Of a DNA stretch of 64,000 nt, positions 56,919 through 64,000 are shown one piece after another. A program made the translations under genes and the position numbers. Position 1 is the stretch's first letter; every line of letters begins with the position of its first letter. The notes under the pieces are model-generated. The model was not told the DNA's origin, made no database searches, and saw only the letters and a list, made by a program, of their open reading frames with translations. This DNA comes from Arachis hypogaea (taxonomy: Eukaryota > Streptophyta > Magnoliopsida > Fabales > Fabaceae), in contig NC_092054.1 of the NCBI RefSeq assembly GCF_003086295.3, positions 14,271,878 through 14,335,877 on the forward strand, given 5' to 3'.

Positions 56919-59610
56919 AACATTAGCATGTCCTCATGCTAAGTTCAGGAGAAACTATAAAGGAGTGAAGAGGAATGGTAGAATTTATGAAATGCAACCT
57001 ATCTATATGAATGCAACTACATACAAAAATGTTTCTACCTACTTGGTTAAAAGTAAATAAACCTTTCAAGGACAAATATGAACTGGATTCCACTAATTCA
57101 AATCATAAAAATGAAGTACAAATAGACCTGCAAGAAGAAAGCTCGTGAAAGCCGGGAACAAAGAATCGAGCATCGAACCCTCACCGGAAGTGTATACACT
57201 CTAATCACTCAAGTGTTTAAGGTTTGATTCTCTCAATTCTCTACTAACCTTGCTTTCTAAGGCTTTCTCTTCATCTAACAATCAACAAAATTTTAATGCA
57301 CAAATACACATATCAAGAGGTATTTTCAAGGGTTGTAATGGGGTTAGGGTCAAGGTAGGATTGTATTTGGTCAAGTGGACTAAAATCTGAATCCTTGATC
57401 AACCTAAACTCTCCACCTAACTTAAGACAATCCATGTAAAACATACAAAACCTAACTATCCATTAACTATGTTTACCACATATTCATGCATCCCAATTTT
57501 TTTTAGTACAATATATATGCATTGCTACCAACACTTACTTTGGGGCGTTTTGTCCCCTTTTTATTGCTTGCTGTTTTTCTTTTTTTTTTTCTCTTTTTTT
57601 TTATTTTTTTTTTTTCTTTTGTTTTTCTCAATGCATACGATTAAGGTATTGAATGCATCAACATATCCTCAATATTTTTTTTTACATTTTAATAAAAATA
57701 CACAACACCCAATTTTCAAACCAAACGTTTCCAAACCCAATTTCTCCACACTTAATTCATGAGCACTCTCACTAGTCTAAGCTAACCAAGGATTCAAATT
57801 AAGGATATTGTTGTTTTCCGCTTAGAGTTAATGATGTGCTAAAGTAAAGAACAAAAGGAGTGAAATAGGGTCAACATTGGTTTGCAAAGGATAATGAAAG
57901 GGATAAGGCCATATGGGTATGTAGGCTCAGTGAAACAAAGGCCTCAATCACATAAGTGCATGCATACATCAAACAATGGAAATATAGAATCAAGCAAGAC
58001 AAAGATCACAATTTCAGAGAGAACAACACACACCAAAACAGAATATTGGTTGATTAATCAAATAGGCTCAAAATCTCACTAGTTTTGTGTTCTAGCTCTA
58101 AAATCATGTTCCAAAATAAATTTCTTCAAGCAAGTTCAACAAAAAATTTTAATTCAAATTAGTGAAATGCTATAAAATAGTTTCCTGGAAAAGAAATTAT
58201 CATTTCAACTAAGTAGTGGCAAAATATGCAAGCAACTACTACACATGCAATCTATTATGCAATGCAACAACTACCTAACAGAGAAAAGTAAACATTGGTG
58301 TTGGAAAGAAAGTAACTAACCCACGGAAGTCGGTATCGACCTCCCCACACTTAAAGATTGCACCGTCCTCGGTGCATACAAAGATGTGCAGGTGGACGGG
58401 TGGCTACAATTGATGCTTTTCCTAAAAAGATGGTGCATAGGAACTTGTTTGTCTGCCCCAATTAGAAATTTTTTCTTTTTCCTCTTGGTGGCCAGCCTGA
58501 AAGGAGAGAAAAAAGAAGAAAAATTACCCACAAACAAACATATGAAAAGAAATAAAATATATGTGAACTATTGCCAAATAATAAGGTTCTCAACTACATG
58601 GTAGCTACAACATGTAAGTGAGAAAACAATATAAGCAAAGGGCATGTGGAATAAATACCAAACAAGTAAAGGAGCACCCAAAACAATGCAAGAAATATGC
58701 AACAGTTGAGTAAGAAAAGTTAACACCAATGAAAAATTAGCAAACTTAGAAAAGAAAATAAGTGCACAAAGTGAAAATGCAATGAATGATAGTATGCAAA
58801 TGCAATAAGCAAAAGAGAATAAGGATGAGAAGTTAAAGAAATGAATAAGAAGGAAGTAAGAAGGGAAGAAGAAAAGGAAGAAGAAAGGAAAGAGGAAAGA
58901 GTAAGAAAGGAAAGAAGAAAGAAGTAAAATGGAAAACGGGACGCGACACACGCCAATGCATCACGCGTACGCGTGAAAACAGAAACAGTAATTCGACGCG
59001 TAAGCGTCGTCCACACGTACGCGTGGATTCTCGAAAATGAACAGTGACGCGTGAGCGTCAGTGACGCGTGAGCGTCAGTCACGCGTAAGCGTGACTACTC
59101 GCGTGCTAAACGCACGGTTCCAGCACAGTGGCAGCCCAACTCTCTGTCCAATTACCAAATTACGCCGATGTTCATTCCATGCGTATGCGTCGCTGACGCT
59201 TACGAGTGGATTGGCAAAATTGTAGGTGACGCGTACGCGTGGGTCACGCGTACGCGTGGGGTGGCTTGTACGCCAAGCACCCCTCCCGCATAGTTCCAGC
59301 GTAACTCTCTGTTCAATATACTAGAGAGCGAAACTCCATATGACGCGTGCGTGTCATTGACGCTTACTTGTCAGTTACACCTTTTTTTTAACACCAGAAA
59401 TTAATAAATAACTAAACCATAAATTAAACAAAATAAACATAAACTAAAAATGAAAATATAACTTATTACTAACATAAACAAAAGGGAAATTGGAAAGAAT
59501 TTACTATGGTGGGGTGTCTCTCACCTATCACTTTTAGTTAAAGTCCTTAAGTTGGACATTTGGTGAGCTCCTTGTCATGGTGGCTTGTACTTGAACTCAT
59601 CTTGAAACTT
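56919..59610. other. Non-coding internal region of the non-autonomous element
   Basis: No supported gene. Contains pyrimidine-rich (57570-57625) and purine-rich (58845-58925) tracts and the ACGCGT cluster at 58940-59370. The CTCCCCACACTTAAA motif recurs at about 56905 and 58340. The frames at 57469, 58568 and 58720 are translations of low-complexity tracts. Confidence 0.6.
58940..59370. repeat. Cluster of about twelve ACGCGT palindromes
   Basis: By hand count ACGCGT occurs about 12 times in 430 bp, often as CACGCGTACGCGTG, with variants such as GACGCGTAAGCGTC and GACGCGTGAGCGTC. CpG is otherwise rare in this AT-rich window. ACGCGT contains the CGCG box bound by CAMTA (calmodulin-binding) factors; any binding is conjecture. 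Confidence 0.8.
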
Positions 59611-61335
59611 TCACCAATGCTTGGACTTCCAATAAGCTCCAACATTACCATTACCAAGTGAATTCACTAAGCCTTGATGGAGTTCTTCACAAGCTTTGAG
59701 CTCCCAAAGTTGATCCTCTTGTATGCCAGGATCCCAAATCTTGTTTCTACACCCGTCTTTAAGTGGATCATCATGATTCCATCCGGGTGGTTTAGCCTTG
59801 AAATTCTCATTTAAGCACCCAAACATCCTCCTAGACCCATTCACTTTAATTCTACATCAACCATTGTTATCAAACTTTGAGCGTGCAACTATCATGAACC
59901 TAGAGTGATATTTCCAACCACTACACAATTCTCCCTTACTCTTCAATCCACAAAGAGCTCTAAATTGACTATCCATTTCAAGCAACCCATACTCAAGTGG
60001 AATTAGAAAACCTAGAGATAAGAGATTTACCCACTTAAATTGTGTAAAGGATGATGGTGAATTAGGAAGGGGGACCTCCCCACACTTTGACAATGCAAGG
60101 TCCACTCCCTTGTGCTCCTCTTTAAATTCCTCCACCTCTTGACAAGTATCTTCAACTTCAATTCCTTGTTCACCAACTTCTTCTTTGGGTATTTCACATC
60201 CAATGGGAGAAGATTCAATTGTAGATAGGAATTCATCAATGATTGAATCCATCTCTTGATCAACCTCTTCAAGGTCTCCAACTATAATATGCTTTGGAGG
60301 TTGTACACCCTCCTCAACATCAATTTCAAGCTTCCTGGAGGGAGGTTCTATGACTTGAAATTCCCATGGAGGTTCCGCATCTCCCAAGTCTTCAACCACT
60401 TCCTCTTTTTCAATAATTTCGGCGTTCTCTACTTGCTCTAGTACAAAATCCAGCTCCTCCTTGATGACTTTCACCTCTTGACAACTTTCTTCAAGGGTCC
60501 CTCCTACCTCCACCTTTTGGGCCTCCTCTTGCTTCTCTTAAAGTATGGATGCGTGAACCCGATCCATTAAGTCCCTAAAACGATCCCTTCTCTCTTGTTC
60601 CATGTCAATAGCATAATTGGAATTATGTTACTCTTGGATTGATAGATATGGGTAAAAAATAAGTGCACTAGAGTTCGAGGGTTGAGTATTGGGGGTAGAG
60701 GATGGATCCACGCGGGATATAAGAGCTTGGAGAGTAGAGGTGAGACCAGTGAGAGTAGAGGTAAGTGTGGTTTGAAGCTCTCTTTGCCCTTAGCGAATAA
60801 CACTAAAGGTATCATCTATGAGAGCTTGGGATGGATAGGAGGGTTCATTTGTTAGGAGAAAGAGCTTATAATGGGAAGGTGGTTCTTCTTGATAAGGATA
60901 TGGAGATGGTGTATATTGAGGTAGTGGTTCTTGGCAGTAATTGTGTTGGAATTGAGGTGGTTCTATATATGGTTCGTATGGTTCATATGGTGGTTGGTGT
61001 GGTGGATATGGGTTAGGGTCATATGGAAGTGAATGGTGGAAAGAGGCTTGTGAGTATGGTGGTTCAAAGCTATATTGAGGAGGGGATTCATAGGCATATG
61101 GTGGGACTTGTTGGTAACTATAAGGGGGTTCACCATATCCATTGTCTTAGTATGCACCTTAGAATGACTCTTACTCATAGTAAGTTGGAGGAGGTTGTTG
61201 CCAAGAGGGTTGATCAAATCCTTGTGGCTCCTCCCATCTTTGATTGTCCCAACTTTGATGCATGTTCTCATTATAGCTTCCATTCCCTACAACATAATTT
61301 GAACCAAATTCATAGCTAAAGGATTGAGAATTCAT
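59611..61335 (-). pseudogene. Gag-like single ORF of the non-autonomous element
   Basis: Starts MNSQSFSYEFGSNYVVGNGS at 61335. The N-terminal third is Pro/Tyr/Gln-rich (PPQYSFEPPYSQ, YEPYEPYIEPPQ). The middle has a Thr/Leu stretch (LQTTLTSTLTGLTSTLQAL), then a long acidic Glu-rich region (60513 to about 60100). The C-terminus reads SQFRALCGLKSKGELCSGWK and SRRMFGCLNENFKAKPPGWN. About seven in-frame stops interrupt one continuous frame of some 570 codons, yet I see no frameshift. I recall this type of protein from peanut predictions but know no function. It takes the gag position, right after the primer-binding site. Confidence 0.65.
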
Positions 61336-61482
61336 AGTAGCAAATAAAAATAAAAGCTAATAGAAAATACGCAATAAAATCCTAAAACTAACAAAAACTA
61401 ACAAATAAGCAAAAGAAAAATATATATCATAACCAATAATAAGGCACACGTTTGCAATTCCCCGGCAACGGTGCCAAAAATT

Positions 61483-62946
61483 TGATAGGAGAAAAATATC
61501 GGTAAAGATTTTTCATAAAAATATCAAGTTACAAGTATAGCTCTAAACCAACAAATTATCCTCAATCAAAATTTAATTTATTTGTCACTAAAGTAAACCC
61601 AATAAAAATAACCGAAGTATTAAACCTCGGGTCGTCTTTCAAAGAATGGCAGGGAAGTGTTTTTACTATTGGTTATGGAAAAGTATTTTAAATGTTGAAC
61701 AAGGAATGTAAATGACAAGGAAGTAAACTAACAATTAAGAAAAATCTTAGCAAGGATTGATAATTGGAATTCCTATCCCATTATCATAGTCACTTGTGAT
61801 GGTAATTGCCTGTTGCTCTCACTTAGTTAACCTCTAACAATTGAAGGTAAGTCAAGTGAGCAATTCAACTTGAGTTCACAAGTCCTAATCAAAGATTAGA
61901 GTTAGTGAAGATCAAGCCAACTAGCAACTTTCAATCACCGACTAACAAGAGACTTTGATAATTTAAGAGTCTCTAATTGATCAATCCACGTTAAGAACAT
62001 AAAAATCTAATTTAAAATCCAACCAAACATTTTATCAAATACTTGGAAGGTACAAAATAAAAGCATAGAAAATTAGTAAGAGATAATAAAATCTAAGCAA
62101 CCAATTGCAAGGAATCAATAACAACAAATGAAGAAAGAAGCAATAAACATGAAATACCTCAAATTGCATTAAATAGAAAATTGAATCTAACATGAAGAGT
62201 TCATAAATTAAATTGGAAAATAAATAAATCATCAAGAGAAGATAGATAAACTAAAGTATTAGGACAAATAGAAGTAGAAGAAAGCTAAATTAAAGTATAA
62301 TAGAAATCTAAATTTGAGAAGAACTAAAGCAAAAACCCTAAAACTTAGAGAGAGGAGAGAGCCTCTCTCTAGAAAACTAAATCAAAAACCTAAAGTTGTG
62401 AATGAAAGTGTGAATGAATGAATCCCCCCTTCCAGCTCCACTTTGTAGCCTCTAATCTTCATTTTCTGGCTTGAAACTGGGTCAAAAATAGCCTAGAAAT
62501 CGCCCCCAGCGAATTCTAATATCTGCAGCACGTGGCGCTTTCTCACGCGTACGCATCGTCCACGCGTACGCGTCGCTGGACTATGCGCAAGGTCACACGT
62601 ACGCGTCGCTTGAAGTATGGCATGATCACGCGCACGCGTCGGCATCAGTTTCTCAAATCTTCGTTTTCTTGTGTTCCTTTCACTTTTGCATGCTTCCTTT
62701 CCATCCTCTAAGCCATTTCTGCCCTATAAACCCTGAAAACACTTAACAAACATATCACGGCATCGATGGTAATAAGAGAGGATAAAAAAAATTAGCAAAT
62801 TTAAGGCCAAAAAAGTATGTTTTCAATTACAGCACAAAATCAGGAAGGAAAATGTAAAACATGCGAATTAAATGAATAAGTGTGAGAATAATGGATAAAA
62901 TCCATTCATTTCAATACAAAATAAACCGTAAAATAGCGGTTTTTCA
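61483..62946 (-). repeat. 5' LTR of the non-autonomous element
   Basis: Starts TGATAGGAGAAAAATATCGG and ends AGCGGTTTTTCA. Carries about five ACGCGT motifs at 62535-62642. Alignment with the partner LTR shows scattered substitutions and small indels (several percent in the first 250 bp by eye). Confidence 0.9.
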
Positions 62947-62951
62947 TGTAT

Positions 62952-63302
62952 AAATTAGGGAAGACAAACAAACTGATCCACTATCCTACTTTGTTAATAT
63001 ACTACTCGCTTTGTTAGTGGGTTTAAGAGTTGGCCCGTCATATTTTTTTGAAAAATTCTAATTTTTTATTAAGTTAATTAAACAAAAAATTTATAAATTG
63101 ATAATTAATTAATTACAAAAAATATTTGATAAAATTCATAAAATTACAACAAGAAATTTGATTTAAAAGTAAAAAAAAAAAGACTTATTTTTCACCTTGA
63201 TATACAAAAAAAATGACAAACGCCTGCCACCTTATCCAACTTTTTCAAAGTGGGTTGAGTGAAACAGACGTGCGTGTTAATTTCTAAGTCCAACCAATTT
63301 TT
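62952..63302. other. AT-rich intergenic DNA
   Basis: No gene or repeat recognised. Confidence 0.45.
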
Positions 63303-63652
63303 TAAGGCTGTTTTTGAAAGAAAGAAAAGATTAGGAGACTAGGAGACTGAGATTAAATTAAGTCTTTATGTTTAGTATAAAATATACTGGATTAAATTAT
63401 GTCTCAATATTATATTTAGTTTAAGATAAATATAAAGATTGAGAAATAATTTTGGAATTTAAAAAGTTAAATTAGGTTATTTTTGATAAAAAAATATATT
63501 ATTAAAATTTCAGTCTTTGTTTTCAAAAATTTCAGTCTCTTGTGTTTTTACTTTTTGAAAATACTAAAAAAACTAAAATTTTGTATCTCAAAACTAAAAT
63601 TTTAATTCTAAGTCTCCAGTCTCAATTTCAGTTTCTGAAAATAAACGCTATG
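63303..63652. mobile_element. MITE family C, copy 3
   Basis: Shares GAGACTGAGATTAAATTAAG, TTATGTCTCAATATTATATT, TAAGATAAATATAAAGATTG and AAAATTTTGTATCTCAAAAC with the copies at 6880 and 19693, same orientation. Ends AAGGCTGTTTTTG and ATAAACGCTATG are loosely complementary. Confidence 0.6.
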
Positions 63653-64000
63653 TTATAATGGGTTAAATGAACCCACTTGACTAGTTTTAACCCATTTGTC
63701 ACTCATAGTATAAATAGTGTTATTGTTTATTTAGCTTTGATTCTTCTGTTCCTAGTTTTTTTTTTTTAAATATATCTTTAGGTGAAAGCTAGTGCACTCT
63801 AAGTAAAGTAGAGAGTGCATCACTTTTTAAAAGTTAATCTACTATAAAAAATTATTAGGTAAATTAAATTTATTTATTATTGTTATTATTTTTTTCTTTT
63901 TTTTTTCATGGGCTGAATAAACAAATTGACACTAACAAAAAAAACTAATTTCCTCTATTAACACAGGACGACCTTTACACCACAAAAGTACTCAGAAAAA
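63653..64000. other. AT-rich DNA to window end
   Basis: No gene. AGTGCACTCTAAGTAAAGTAGAGAGTGCA at 63790-63820 is a short imperfect inverted repeat and may be the end of another MITE running out of the window. Confidence 0.4.

Larger units (their letters stand above)
55642..62946 (-). mobile_element. Non-autonomous LTR retrotransposon, Athila/Tat-type primer-binding site
   Basis: A 7.3-kb element with LTRs at 55642-56903 and 61483-62946 and a perfect TGTAT target duplication (55637-55641, 62947-62951). On the minus strand the 5' LTR is followed by TGGCACCGTTGCCGGGGA, the tRNA-Asp-type primer-binding site of Athila/Tat-like Ty3/gypsy elements, and the internal region ends in a purine tract (AAGTGTGGGGAGAT, 56904-56918). 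No protease, RT or integrase is present, only one gag-like frame, so it needs an autonomous partner. Similar elements are common in peanut as far as I recall. Confidence 0.9.

Noticed and set aside
58568..59082. Two overlapping 120-127 codon minus-strand frames, Phe/Ser/Leu-rich
   Set aside because: They translate the purine-rich low-complexity tract and the ACGCGT cluster.
58940..59370. CRISPR-like array suggested by repeated CACGCGTACGCGTG
   Set aside because: Repeat spacing and repeat sequence vary, there are no spacers of equal length, and the genome is a plant.

Overview
The window is nuclear DNA from a flowering plant, almost certainly a legume and plausibly peanut or a close relative (Arachis). 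It is strongly AT-rich, introns are short, and the repeat families look like those I know from legume genomes. The species is an inference from memory, not a database result. I find no intact host gene. The only host-like coding pieces are one F-box exon and a GC-rich captured fragment. The rest is a mosaic of nested, mostly decayed transposable elements.

Layout. 1-7.6 kb is AT-rich DNA with small inverted-repeat elements: a foldback MITE, a SINE split by a Tourist-like MITE, and a 961-bp foldback element inside another MITE. 7.6-16.4 kb is a complete but dead Tat-lineage Ty3/gypsy retrotransposon on the minus strand. It has two LTRs, gag, protease, RT, two RNase H domains and integrase, plus an extra spliced gene on the opposite strand. 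17.9-21 kb is a stack of MITEs. 21.06-24.69 kb is a Mutator-like element (MULE) with 10-bp target duplications and two convergent genes. A (TTA)n microsatellite follows. 27.2-32.9 kb is a Ty1/copia remnant (minus strand) interrupted by a 1.6-kb solo LTR. 33.2-37.45 kb is a second, badly decayed copia (minus strand). 37.5-46 kb is AT-rich, with small MITEs, a Tourist-like element and an isolated F-box exon.

Further right, 46.6-47.8 kb is a duplicated block, one copy of which holds a SINE. 48.95-49.91 kb is a 5'-truncated LINE tail and 50.06 kb a second SINE. 51.1-53.1 kb is a second MULE-like element, with a mudrA N-terminus on one strand and a MAIN-like plant mobile domain on the other. 53.72-55.37 kb is a Pack-MULE-like element carrying a GC-rich, internally duplicated fragment. 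55.64-62.95 kb is a non-autonomous LTR retrotransposon on the minus strand with a 5-bp TSD, one gag-like reading frame and clusters of ACGCGT. The last kilobase is AT-rich with one more MITE copy.

Most notable: two MULEs with convergent gene pairs, one pairing mudrA with a GRF zinc-finger/membrane protein; three separate MULE-type insertions whose target duplications all begin ATTTTTT; an antisense spliced ORF in the gypsy element; a four-hairpin array in a solo LTR; and several filled/empty insertion-site pairs visible inside this one window. Boundaries and identities were read by eye, and no alignment or database search was run.
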